Source: Gammaproteobacteria bacterium (lineage in GTDB: Bacteria; Pseudomonadota; Gammaproteobacteria; Chromatiales; Chromatiaceae). From it: 32,782 nt of DNA. The stretch spans positions 1 to 32,782 of the forward strand of contig JAAELC010000285.1 of assembly GCA_024227135.1 (NCBI GenBank), in the 5' to 3' direction. The notes under the pieces are model-generated. The model was not told where the DNA came from. It was given only the letters and a program-made list of their open reading frames with translations, and ran no database searches. A program made the translations under genes and the position numbers. Below are positions 1-8,335 of the stretch, in pieces; the first letter of the stretch is position 1; every line of letters starts with the position of its first letter.

Positions 1-137
1 AGGTGCGCGCGGATAAAGTCTGCCCAAGTTGTAGTGCGCTTGCGTTCCTGCGCCGGTGGAATACCATGGCGCTGTAGAATATTACCCACCGTTTGATCGG
101 AAAGCGTGTCCAATCCATAACAATCCTTACCGTCAAT
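1..137 (-). pseudogene. transposase/integrase fragment, cut by the window edge
   Basis: Read on the minus strand, this stretch encodes a peptide containing LSDQTVGNILQRHGIPPAQ followed by ERKRTTTWADFIRAH. This resembles the segment before the DDE (rve) catalytic core of IS3/IS481-type transposases, where a helix-turn-helix leads into an RKTTTW-F-R-H motif. An in-frame TGA lies just upstream at 138-140, so no N-terminal DNA-binding part is joined to it, and the rest runs off the window. It is most likely a remnant or frameshifted insertion sequence. The family call is from motif memory only. Confidence 0.5.
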
Positions 138-357
138 TCAAACCTATCGGCCAATTGTAAGCCTGGATTGAGACAAGACACAAAGGTGTTGCCGCGCCAA
201 CCACAGCTGCTAACATGTTGATATATCAATACGGATTAGTTTTTTGACCACAAGGGAATAAATAATAATCCCTCCGTCACCTTTTGTTCTTTAAACGTAG
301 TGTCTGAATGAGCCATACGCTGGACTCTCAGAGCAGGAGATCCCACTGTCGGGCCAA
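138..357. other. intergenic region, nothing recognised
   Basis: This A+T-rich stretch lies between the transposase remnant and the 3' end of the dehydrogenase gene. I see no coding signal, no clear terminator and no repeat shared with the rest of the window. Confidence 0.4.
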
Positions 358-2871
358 TCAATCCCTCAGTAAGGCATTCCGAGAATCGAAAGGAGACTCC
401 TCGATCACAGTTGCCTGATACCGTTCCCCCAGTATCTCAATCTCCAGTTCAGTTCCGATGTCCGAGAATGCTGGCTTTACAAGACCCAGTGCCAGAGATT
501 TTCCGGTACGCCAACCGTACCCTCCCGAAGTGGCACGCCCAACCAACGCCCCATCCTTATAGATCGCCTCCGATCCTCGCGCATCGGCATCCTTGATGCG
601 GTGAACCTCCAGGGTGACAAAGGCATTGTCGAAGCCTCGATCTTTCCACCGAGCCAGTGCCTGCTTGCCAATAAAGTCGTTCTCCTTGTCCAGCCGCACG
701 AAACGATCCAGACCCGATTCGAATGCGGAGTACTCGATGGACATTTCACGGGCAATCAGCCGATAGGACTTTTCCAGACGCATGGAATCCATGGCGCGAA
801 TGCCAAAGGGCTTGATATCGAACTCAGCACCTGCTTCCATCAGCCGGTCAAAGATATAGTTCTGCATCTCGATGGGATGGTGCAGTTCCCAACCCAGTTC
901 GCCGATGAAGTTGACTCTCAGTGCATGCGCCTGGGCGTAGCCCACATTGATAACCTGACCCGTGAGCCATGGAAACGCCTTGGTAGAGAGATCAACATCG
1001 GTCAATTTCTGCAACACTTCCCGGGATCGGGGGCCTGCCACGACGAACACCCCTCGCTGGGTAGTCATCTTCTGAAGATCGACACTCCCATCCATGGGTT
1101 TCAGTTTGTCCAGATAGTCGAAGTCATGGCATTCGAAAGCGCCGGCAGACACCAGGTAATAGTGTTGGGGCGCTGTTTTGAAAACGGTAAACTCGGCCCG
1201 CACCCCACCATTCTTCGACAGCATATGACACAGACCGACTCGGCCCACTGTTTTTGGAATTCGATTGGCAAACAGGTATTCCAGCCAGACTTCCGCACCC
1301 GGTCCTCCCACGGTGCATTTGGCAAATGCAGACATATCCAGTAAGCCCACCTTACTGGAAACATGCAGGCATTCCCGGCCTACATACTCGAAATAGTTTG
1401 AACGACGAAACGAGTTTTTCTCCACAATTCGGCCATCGTCCAACGGAGAGGAGTGGTTTTTGTTCAACAGTACATCGGCTTTGGCCAGGTCTTCCTCATC
1501 CAACTGATAATCCACTGGAGCGAACCAGTTGGGGCGTTCCCAGCCGTACACCGTACCAAACACTGCTCCCAATGCCTTCATACGATCGTAACAGGGAGAT
1601 GTCTTTAACGGCCGGGCAGCCGAACGCTCTTCATCCGGGTAGTGGGTGGTAAAAACATTGGAGTAAGCTTCCTCATTCTTATGGCGGAGATAACCACGGG
1701 TTGCGTAGGGACCGAATCGACGGGGATCCACGCCCATCATATCCACGGTGGGTTCACCCTCCACCATCCATTCTGCCAGCTGCCAGCCTGCTCCTCCTGC
1801 CGCAGTAATGCCAAAGCTATGACCTTCGTTCAACCAGAGATTTTTGAGTCCAGGTGCCGGTCCTACAATTGGATTTCCATCAGGGGTATAGGCAATGGCG
1901 CCGTTATATACGGTTTTGATGCCCACCTCGCCGAATGCAGGCACCCGTTCCATGCAGGCATTGAGGTGGGGCATGAGACGATCCAGGTCTTCGCCGAACA
2001 ACTCGTATTCGCTGTCACTCGCCGGTCCATCCACATAGCAGCAGGGAGCACCCTTTTCGTAAGGCCCCAGCAGCAACCCTCCCGCCTCTTCCCGCAGATA
2101 GTAGCCCGCATCGGACTCACGCAACACGCCCATTTCGGGTTCACCCCGACTATGACGGGCCTGTATTTCCGGGTGTGGCTCGGTCACGATAAACTGATGT
2201 TCCACCGGGATTACGGGAATATTCAACCCCACCATCTCTCCCGTCTTCCTGGCAAAATTCCCGGTACAGAAAACCAGATGTTCGCAACTGACCTCCCCCT
2301 TGTCAGTCTTCACCCGCCAGGTACTGTCGGACTGCTGCTCGATCCCGGTAACGGTAGTAAAACGATGAATTTCAGCACCACGGTCCCTCGCGCCTTTCGC
2401 CAGCGCCTGGGTCAGGTCGGCAGGCTGAATATACCCATCTTCAGGGTGACGGATGGCCCCGACCAACCCGTCGGTATTACAAAGGGGCCAGATCGCCTTA
2501 ACCTCTTCGGGGCTCAGGAAATCGACCTTCACACCGACGGTCTTTCCCACGCCGTAGTAGAACTTATACTCATCCATGCGGTAGTCGCAGTTGGCCAGGC
2601 GGATATTACTCACCTTGCTGAAACCGACATTCTGTCCAGTTTCCTCCTCCAGCTCCTGATAGAAACGGACGGAGTACTGATGCAGTTTTCCCACCGAATA
2701 GCTCATGTTAAAGAGGGGCAGCAGACCGGCCGCATGCCAGGTTGAGCCTGAGGTCAATTCTCTGCGCTCGAGCAACATCACGTCCTTCCATCCCTTTCTG
2801 GCCAAGTGGTACAGGGTGCTCACACCCACCACGCCCCCACCGATGACAACCACTCGAGCGGTAGATTTCAT
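358..2871 (-). CDS. dimethylglycine/sarcosine dehydrogenase-type flavoprotein (DAO + GCV_T)
   Basis: This is a predicted 837-residue oxidative N-demethylase that should transfer the methyl carbon of dimethylglycine (or sarcosine) to THF as 5,10-methylene-THF. The N-terminus has an FAD dinucleotide fold (VVVIGGGVVGVSTLYHLA), followed by STWHAAG, whose His is the covalent FAD attachment residue in DMGDH/SDH enzymes. The C-terminal half is an FAO_M plus aminomethyltransferase (GCV_T) folate-binding domain. The ATG at 2869-2871 is chosen because it sits just before the Rossmann fold and has a good CCGGAGGAG ribosome site 8-9 nt upstream. The frame stays open 35 codons further, but that extension looks non-native. 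The gene diverges from the MttB-like gene, whose product would supply dimethylglycine. DMGDH and sarcosine dehydrogenase cannot be separated by eye. DMGDH is preferred because SoxBDAG, also encoded here, handles sarcosine. Confidence 0.88.
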   Translation of the reverse strand: MKSTARVVVIGGGVVGVSTLYHLARKGWKDVMLLERRELTSGSTWHAAGLLPLFNMSYSVGKLHQYSVRFYQELEEETGQNVGFSKVSNIRLANCDYRMDEYKFYYGVGKTVGVKVDFLSPEEVKAIWPLCNTDGLVGAIRHPEDGYIQPADLTQALAKGARDRGAEIHRFTTVTGIEQQSDSTWRVKTDKGEVSCEHLVFCTGNFARKTGEMVGLNIPVIPVEHQFIVTEPHPEIQARHSRGEPEMGVLRESDAGYYLREEAGGLLLGPYEKGAPCCYVDGPASDSEYELFGEDLDRLMPHLNACMERVPAFGEVGIKTVYNGAIAYTPDGNPIVGPAPGLKNLWLNEGHSFGITAAGGAGWQLAEWMVEGEPTVDMMGVDPRRFGPYATRGYLRHKNEEAYSNVFTTHYPDEERSAARPLKTSPCYDRMKALGAVFGTVYGWERPNWFAPVDYQLDEEDLAKADVLLNKNHSSPLDDGRIVEKNSFRRSNYFEYVGRECLHVSSKVGLLDMSAFAKCTVGGPGAEVWLEYLFANRIPKTVGRVGLCHMLSKNGGVRAEFTVFKTAPQHYYLVSAGAFECHDFDYLDKLKPMDGSVDLQKMTTQRGVFVVAGPRSREVLQKLTDVDLSTKAFPWLTGQVINVGYAQAHALRVNFIGELGWELHHPIEMQNYIFDRLMEAGAEFDIKPFGIRAMDSMRLEKSYRLIAREMSIEYSAFESGLDRFVRLDKENDFIGKQALARWKDRGFDNAFVTLEVHRIKDADARGSEAIYKDGALVGRATSGGYGWRTGKSLALGLVKPAFSDIGTELEIEILGERYQATVIEESPFDSRNALLRD

Positions 2872-3082
2872 TGTGAAAACTCTCCTCCGGAGATCCGGTA
2901 ACGATTCGGGTATTGCTTCCCCCGGATGGGTATACCCGGTCAGCAGAACACAGGATTGAGTGTAGCCAGTGGTCAAACCAATCTGCGGTTTTGTTTGCGA
3001 CAGGAAGGTGTCAATATGCGTCGTTTTTCAACTGCCCGGCACCCGACTGTCTACTATCCTTCCATCTCCAGAATCCTGACTA

Positions 3083-3112
3083 TGACGCTCAGACATAGAT
3101 CTGTGTCGCTCA
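3083..3112 (+). promoter_or_regulatory. candidate AraC-type operator: GACGC-N16-GTCGC direct repeat
   Basis: Two half-sites, TGACGCTCA and TGTCGCTCA, are repeated head-to-tail exactly 21 bp (two helical turns) apart, the geometry typical of AraC-family activators. The site lies in the 385-bp gap between the divergent dehydrogenase and MttB genes, about 145 bp before the MttB start. A weak -10-like CATACT begins 36 bp after the second half-site (3141-3146). Equivalent 21-bp repeats occur at 12260-12287 and 19818-19845. The GbdR-like regulator encoded at 4999-5988 is the obvious candidate ligand. Nothing else is recognised in this gap. Confidence 0.6.
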
Positions 3113-3256
3113 TAGATCATTCAATTCCCTCCCCGCCAACCATACTGGCAAGCAGATAAGTCACAACAGCCGATACCCGGCAGTTCCCATAATCGGGGCT
3201 CAGAGTCTGCACAGATCGTGGGACAGGCGTATCAGATGACGATGGAGTCAAGACCA

Positions 3257-4825
3257 ATGACCGACACAAAGGCAACAGCCCGCGTAAGACGTAACCGTCG
3301 GAACAGAAACATCCCCGGAGCAGGTCAGGTGCAGAAAGCCGTTGCCACCGCACCCTATATCACCCGCAGGATTCCCTGTTACGAAGTACTGGATGAGGAA
3401 GGTCTGAGCCTGATTGAACGAAACGCCGACACCATTCTGCAAGAAATAGGTATTGAGTTCCGGGATGATGCCGAAGCGCTGCAGGTCTGGAAAGATGCGG
3501 GTGCCAGTATAGAAGGGGAACGGGTGCGGTTTGATCGGGGAATGTGCCGTTCCATTGTCCAGGCCACGGCCCCCCGTGAATACACTCAGCATGCACGAAA
3601 CCCGGCCCGCAATCTTCGGATCGGTGGTAAAAACACCGCTTTCGCTCCTGCTTATGGCAGTCCCTTTGTGTTCGATCTGGATAAGGGCAGACGTTACGCC
3701 ACCATCGAGGATTTTAAAAACTTCGTAAAGCTGGCCTACAGCTCCCCGAGTCTGCATCTATCCGGTGGAACGATCTGCGAACCGGTGAACCTGCCGGTAA
3801 ACAAGCGCCATTTCGACATGATCTACACCCACATGAAGTACTCCGACAAGTGTTTCATGGGGTCGGTGACTGCACCCGAGCGCGCCGAAGACACGGTTGA
3901 AATGGCTAGAATTCTGTTCGGGGACGGCTTCACTGAAAAAGAAACCGGCAAACCCAAAACCGTCGTGACGAGTCTGATCAATGCCAATTCCCCCATGACC
4001 TTCGACAACACCATGCTGGGAGCGGCCAAGGTATACGCTCGCAACAATCAGGCCTGCATCATAACGCCATTCATTCTGGCGGGAGCCATGTCGCCGGTCA
4101 CTGTGGCCGGCACCGCTGCTCAGTCTTTGGCTGAAGCGTTGGCGGGCATGGCCTTTGTGCAACTGGTCAACCCCGGTGCACCCGTGATCATGGGCAGTTT
4201 CGCGAGTTCAATCTCCATGCAATCCGGCGCACCCACTTTCGGTACCCCGGAGCCCGCGCTGGTGCTATATATCATGGCATCGCTTGCGCGTCGCCTTGGG
4301 GTTCCCTTCCGCTCCGGCGGTGCCCTTTGTGCAGCCAAAACACCCGATGCCCAGGCGGCCAGCGAATCCGCAAACACCCTGATTCCCACTGGGTTGGCGG
4401 GGGTAAACCTGGTACTGCATACCGCTGGCTGGCTGGAGGGAGGCCTGGCCATGGGTTACGAGAAATTCATAATGGATACTGATCAGGCCAGTATGATGGA
4501 AGTGATGTTGAGAGGAGTCGATCTGTCCGATAACGGCCAGGCAATGGAGGCTATCCGAGAGGTAGGCCCCGGCAGCCATTTTCTGGGTTGTGCCCACACC
4601 CAGGCCAATTTCAGAACGGCTTTCTATCGCTCGCCAATTGCGGATAACAACAGCTTCGAGCAATGGGAGTCAGAAGGCAGCAAGGACCAGGCTCAAAGGG
4701 CAAACGAGCGCTGGAAAAAGCTACTCGACGAATATGAGCCACCAACGATGGACCCCTCGGTAGACGAAGCCCTGATCGACTATATGCATCGCCGCAAAAC
4801 CTCGTTCCCCGATTCAAACGTGTAG
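3257..4825 (+). CDS. MttB-family methylamine:corrinoid methyltransferase, non-pyrrolysine (probable glycine betaine methyltransferase)
   Basis: This 522-residue protein belongs to the trimethylamine methyltransferase superfamily (COG5598). The reading frame has no internal amber codon and the gene ends in TAG, so it is not a pyrrolysine MttB. It belongs with the non-Pyl branch, which includes glycine betaine (MtgB), proline betaine and carnitine demethylases. It should move one methyl group of a quaternary amine to the Co(I) corrinoid protein encoded at 11444-12169. Glycine betaine is favoured because dimethylglycine and sarcosine oxidising enzymes, a GbdR-like regulator and a BCCT carrier lie nearby. 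The start at 3257 has GGAG 9 nt upstream; in-frame GTG (3218) and ATG (3236) starts are alternatives. The N-terminus is Arg-rich (ARVRRNRRNRN). The exact substrate cannot be read from sequence. Confidence 0.85.
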   Translation: MTDTKATARVRRNRRNRNIPGAGQVQKAVATAPYITRRIPCYEVLDEEGLSLIERNADTILQEIGIEFRDDAEALQVWKDAGASIEGERVRFDRGMCRSIVQATAPREYTQHARNPARNLRIGGKNTAFAPAYGSPFVFDLDKGRRYATIEDFKNFVKLAYSSPSLHLSGGTICEPVNLPVNKRHFDMIYTHMKYSDKCFMGSVTAPERAEDTVEMARILFGDGFTEKETGKPKTVVTSLINANSPMTFDNTMLGAAKVYARNNQACIITPFILAGAMSPVTVAGTAAQSLAEALAGMAFVQLVNPGAPVIMGSFASSISMQSGAPTFGTPEPALVLYIMASLARRLGVPFRSGGALCAAKTPDAQAASESANTLIPTGLAGVNLVLHTAGWLEGGLAMGYEKFIMDTDQASMMEVMLRGVDLSDNGQAMEAIREVGPGSHFLGCAHTQANFRTAFYRSPIADNNSFEQWESEGSKDQAQRANERWKKLLDEYEPPTMDPSVDEALIDYMHRRKTSFPDSNV

Positions 4826-4858
4826 AGGGAGACAACTCGTACAGGGGGAGACAGCCTA
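4825..4858 (+). repeat. imperfect 19-bp tandem duplication after the MttB gene
   Basis: The octamer GGGAGACA occurs at 4827-4834 and again at 4846-4853. Both copies sit in a 19-bp unit ending in TACA, directly after the MttB stop codon. No function is evident. Confidence 0.4.
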
Positions 4859-4879
4859 CAACTGCCCCATAACCACACT

Positions 4880-4907
4880 AAAAGGAGGGATAGTCACCAT
4901 GGGGTGA
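4880..4907 (+). other. strong Shine-Dalgarno followed by a two-codon ORF (ATG GGG TGA)
   Basis: A near-consensus ribosome site (AAAAGGAGG) stands 10 nt before ATG-GGG-TGA, and this ATG is out of frame with the regulator starting at 4999. It could be the relic start of a lost gene, a minimal upstream ORF, or chance. It is the only strong ribosome site in the 173-bp gap. Confidence 0.35.
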
Positions 4908-4998
4908 TTATTTACAGAACCTCCAGCGAAGATTATGATAGCCTGAAATACTCGGTGTTTGGATACTATTCTGTTTTCCCTCAACGAAGCGGGATGAC

Positions 4999-5988
4999 AT
5001 GCCATCTGAGTCCAGAACAAACTCTCCAGTACGATTCGGGTTTCTACTGCTGCCCCAATACTCGATGATTGCCGTCAGCTGCGCCATCGAACCCCTTCGC
5101 ATGGCCAACCGACTTGCAGAAAAGCAGCTGTATGACTGGCCGATTATTACCATGGACGGCGAGCCTGCCCCCGCGAGCAACGGGCTCGTTTTAAGCCCTC
5201 ACCGCTCAATCGACACACTACCGGAACTGGACCTGATCTTCGTCTGTTCCGGGCTGGATGTTTCACGGGCCTTTTCAAAAAAACTACAGAGCGTGCTGTG
5301 TAGACTGGCACGCCAACAGGTGAAGCTTGGTGGCCTCTGTACCGGCACCTACTTGCTGGCCCGTGCCGGTTTGCTGGACGGATACCGCTGCACCATTCAC
5401 TGGGAGAACATGGCCAGCATGCGGGAAGAGTTTCCTCTGATCCAGCTCAACGACGAACTCTATGAAATAGACCGCGACCGTTATACCTGTGCAGGAGGCA
5501 ACGCCTCCATGGACATGATGCTGCATCTGATTACCGAAACTAACGGCAGCAAGCTCTCGGCTAACATCTCCGAACAGTTCATGTGCGATCGTATTCGTGG
5601 CCATAACGACCACCAACGAGCACCATTGCTTCATCACCTGGGTACCAGCCAGCCAAAACTGACCGAGGCGGTTACGCTGATGGAGGCAAATATCGAAGAA
5701 CCCATGAGCCTTCATGAACTCTCTCATTATGTGGGAGTCTCGCGCCGTCAGCTGGAACGACTGTTCCAACGGTACCTCAATTGCGTACCCACCCGTTACT
5801 ACATGGATCTGCGACTCCACCGTGCGCGCCAGCTGCTGCTGCAGACCAGCAAATCCATCGTCGACGTGGCTCTGGCCTGTGGTTTCGTTTCAGCTCCACA
5901 TTTCACCAAGTGCTATCGGGAGCTGTTTGGGATCCCCCCACGGGATGAGCGACGCCAGAAGCAATCGTCCCAGCCCGATCCTGACTAG
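4999..5988 (+). CDS. gbdR: GlxA-type AraC-family regulator, GbdR-like
   Basis: This 329-residue transcription regulator has an N-terminal DJ-1/PfpI-like sensing domain (about residues 12-180), including GGLCTGTYLLARAGLLDG and an IHWEN motif. A C-terminal double HTH (about 234-315) contains SRRQLERLFQRYLNC and ends in the IPPRDERR signature. The pattern closely follows Pseudomonas GbdR, which activates betaine/dimethylglycine catabolic genes when bound to those metabolites. It sits beside the MttB-like gene and converges on the corrinoid operon. Its probable targets are the three 21-bp direct repeats at 3083, 12260 and 19818. The start follows a modest GCGGGA ribosome site. The CdhR-like carnitine and SouR-like sarcosine regulators share this architecture, so the inducer is inferred from context. 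Confidence 0.85.
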   Translation: MPSESRTNSPVRFGFLLLPQYSMIAVSCAIEPLRMANRLAEKQLYDWPIITMDGEPAPASNGLVLSPHRSIDTLPELDLIFVCSGLDVSRAFSKKLQSVLCRLARQQVKLGGLCTGTYLLARAGLLDGYRCTIHWENMASMREEFPLIQLNDELYEIDRDRYTCAGGNASMDMMLHLITETNGSKLSANISEQFMCDRIRGHNDHQRAPLLHHLGTSQPKLTEAVTLMEANIEEPMSLHELSHYVGVSRRQLERLFQRYLNCVPTRYYMDLRLHRARQLLLQTSKSIVDVALACGFVSAPHFTKCYRELFGIPPRDERRQKQSSQPDPD

Positions 5989-6198
5989 GAGCCTGTCCGA
6001 GAATAGTGAGCCTACTGTGGAAAAGCTGGATTTGGCCAGATTCTCCGATCATTTTCGTTAAATATGCCCAATATTCGCCTCAAATGATCATAAAATCTGT
6101 CTCAAACCAGCTTTCCCTCGCTACGACCGCCATGGATGGCGGAAGTGCCGGTTTTGCAGGAGCAAAAACCGGTCGGCCCCTGTTCTCAGACAGGCTCC
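5988..6198. mobile_element. MITE-like element, copy A (211 bp)
   Basis: The left end GGAGCCTGTCCGAGAATAG (5988-6006) is mirrored at 6180-6198 with two mismatches. The body matches the copy at 32605-32765, including internal GATCATTT...AAATGATC arms. Compared with that copy it carries about 50 extra bp near 6130-6180, which form a hairpin (CCGGTTTTGC-AGGA-GCAAAAACCGG). No transposase is encoded. The first base of the element is the last base of the regulator's TAG stop, and the element fills the gap between two convergent genes, so it may act as a bidirectional terminator. No target duplication is clear. Confidence 0.75.
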
Positions 6199-6229
6199 AA
6201 GAGGCTGCGAGAGAACTTCTCCCAAAATC

Positions 6230-8335
6230 TCATTTCGCAGGTACGCTTTTTCTGACACCAGGCTTTCTCCGCCTGCCCCGATTCGTTCCTCTTCCCATCG
6301 AGACGACTCCCCGCCCTTTTTCCGGCAACCGCACCACCCGACCCAACTGCTCAAATGAATCCAGTCGATGAGGCAGTGCCAGTGCATTAACGAAATGCTC
6401 CTGGAATCGGGGCTCCATAGCCGTTTCGACTTTCTCCACTTGTCCCAGCAAGGTTTCTATCTCAGCCCGCTTACCCTGGTTCAATAAAGCAATACGTGCT
6501 CCCGTACCGGCGGCATTCCCCAACGAACTGACAGCTGACAGATCGCAGTCGGGAATCAGCCCGAGCACCATGGCATATTTCACATCGATATGACTACCGA
6601 AGGCGCCGGCAAGACCGATGCGCTCCACCCTGTCGACACCCAGGTGATCCATCAGAAGACGTACACCCGCATAAAGCGCGGCTTTTGCCAGCTGGACGGC
6701 GCGTACGTCGTTCTGGGTAATGCTCAACGTCCTGTTCCCTTGGTGCAGCAGATAGCTGAAGGTTCGACCTTCTGCCACAATCCGCCGACTTCGATTGGCC
6801 ATCGTGGGGTCGATCAGCCCCTGGAGATCGATCACTCCGGCAAGAAACAGTTCTCCAATCAACTCGATAATCCCCGAACCGCAGATACCAGTGATACCCG
6901 ACTTCCCGATCTTGCGGCTGAAACCGGCTTCATCGGACCAGAGATCACAACCGATCACTTTATAGCTGGGTTCCAGCGTCTCATGGTCGATTCGCACCCT
7001 CTCAACAGCGCCGGGGGCGGCGCGCTGACCACAGCTGATCTGCGCCCCCTCAAAGGCCGGTCCGGTAGGACTGGAAGCGGCCAGCAGACGACGACGGTTA
7101 CCCAGTACAATTTCCGCATTGGTGCCCACATCCACCAGTAAAGTGATTTCATCGGCCAGATCGGGCCGCTCCGCCAGAATCATCCCGGCAGTATCCGCTC
7201 CGATGTGCCCGGCAAGACATGGCAGCACATAGACTCTCGCCTGGGGATGCAGCATAAAACCCAGCTCACAGGCCTTGAGTAACACGGCCTGATCAAACAC
7301 CAGAGTGAAGGGCGCGGAACCCAAGGGTGTAGGATCCAGACCCATCAGCAGATGATGCATGACCGGGTTGCAAACGACAGTCATGTCCACTATCTCTTCC
7401 GGGGTGATTCCTGCACTCGCAGCAGCCTCATGGGCAAGCTCGGATAAAGCCTCCCGAACTACCCGGGTCATCTCCTTGTCACCGCCTTCATTCAGCATGA
7501 CGTAGGAGACTCGGCTCATGAGATCCTCACCAAACCGGATCTGAGGATTCATCCGGGTTTTGGTTACGATCACATCACCATTCGACAAGTCGCACAGGTG
7601 CACAGCTATCGTAGTGGATCCCAGATCCACTGCCAGACCAAACAGGCGATCTCTCCAACCGGGCCAGACAGCGATGATCACTGAATCCCCGCCAGGAGAC
7701 CGATGGACGGCCACCGAGATTTTCCAATCACCCGCTTCTTTTGACCGCTTCAGTTGTTGCAGCACCGAGAGTTCACAGGAGAGATCACAACGCTTGAATT
7801 CCACTTCCAGCACCTGAAGCAGACGACTGAGATCCGATGTCTGATCATGAACATCCGGAGGCGGCATTCGGATCTGGTAAAGCGTAACTGCCGGATCGAG
7901 GTCTATACCACAGTGAGTCACTTCCTTTGCAATATGCTGCTGGTGAACCTGGCTGTCGGGGGGAACATCAATCACCGCATCACCAAGAAGCCGGGAGGCG
8001 CAACCCAGGCGTCTTCCGCGCTTCAGCAGGTCCGATCTTTGGGCCTTTTCCAACTCAGTCGGCGGAGAGAGGTCCTGGATCCGTGAGTTAATCTGAAATT
8101 TTGGAAAAGCACCGATACTGTGTTTCACCTGGCAACGTCCGCACTGCCCCTGACCACCACAAACGGACTCCAGGTCCACTCCCAGTGTTCGGGCAGCCTG
8201 CAGAACGCTGGTACCCGCCGGAAACCTTCCTCTCAGACCGGAAGGGATAAAAACCACCGTAACCTCATCACGCACGGCGGCGACGGCTCTGGCGACGACC
8301 CCGGGCCGCGCCTTCTCCTGTAACCGGTGGTTCAC
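6230..8335 (-). CDS. ASKHA-domain ferredoxin: corrinoid protein reductive activase (RACE/RamA-like, DUF4445)
   Basis: The 701-residue product should use ATP to reduce the oxidised Co(II) corrinoid protein back to Co(I). An N-terminal [2Fe-2S] ferredoxin domain has Cys59, Cys65, Cys68 and Cys112 in a plant-type spacing. This differs from methanogen RamA, which uses 4Fe-4S clusters. The ASKHA ATPase part contains GLAVDLGSTTIAVHLC and LLVDVGTNAEIVLGNR, followed by the conserved KVETAMEPRFQEHFV near the end. About 40 further residues form an unusual Arg/Lys-rich tail. The GTG start at 8335 gives a 68-bp overlap with the upstream methyltransferase; a second GTG at 8275 would give an 8-bp overlap and is equally credible. 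It is the last gene of the corrinoid operon. Confidence 0.88.
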   Translation of the reverse strand: MNHRLQEKARPGVVARAVAAVRDEVTVVFIPSGLRGRFPAGTSVLQAARTLGVDLESVCGGQGQCGRCQVKHSIGAFPKFQINSRIQDLSPPTELEKAQRSDLLKRGRRLGCASRLLGDAVIDVPPDSQVHQQHIAKEVTHCGIDLDPAVTLYQIRMPPPDVHDQTSDLSRLLQVLEVEFKRCDLSCELSVLQQLKRSKEAGDWKISVAVHRSPGGDSVIIAVWPGWRDRLFGLAVDLGSTTIAVHLCDLSNGDVIVTKTRMNPQIRFGEDLMSRVSYVMLNEGGDKEMTRVVREALSELAHEAAASAGITPEEIVDMTVVCNPVMHHLLMGLDPTPLGSAPFTLVFDQAVLLKACELGFMLHPQARVYVLPCLAGHIGADTAGMILAERPDLADEITLLVDVGTNAEIVLGNRRRLLAASSPTGPAFEGAQISCGQRAAPGAVERVRIDHETLEPSYKVIGCDLWSDEAGFSRKIGKSGITGICGSGIIELIGELFLAGVIDLQGLIDPTMANRSRRIVAEGRTFSYLLHQGNRTLSITQNDVRAVQLAKAALYAGVRLLMDHLGVDRVERIGLAGAFGSHIDVKYAMVLGLIPDCDLSAVSSLGNAAGTGARIALLNQGKRAEIETLLGQVEKVETAMEPRFQEHFVNALALPHRLDSFEQLGRVVRLPEKGRGVVSMGRGTNRGRRRKPGVRKSVPAK

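Noticed and set aside
2872-2976. 35-codon N-terminal extension of the dehydrogenase
   Set aside because: The FAD fold starts right after the ATG at 2871, which has a good ribosome site; the extension has none.
3257-4825. Pyrrolysine-containing MttB
   Set aside because: The frame has no internal TAG and runs continuously to normal family length, so pyrrolysine is not used.
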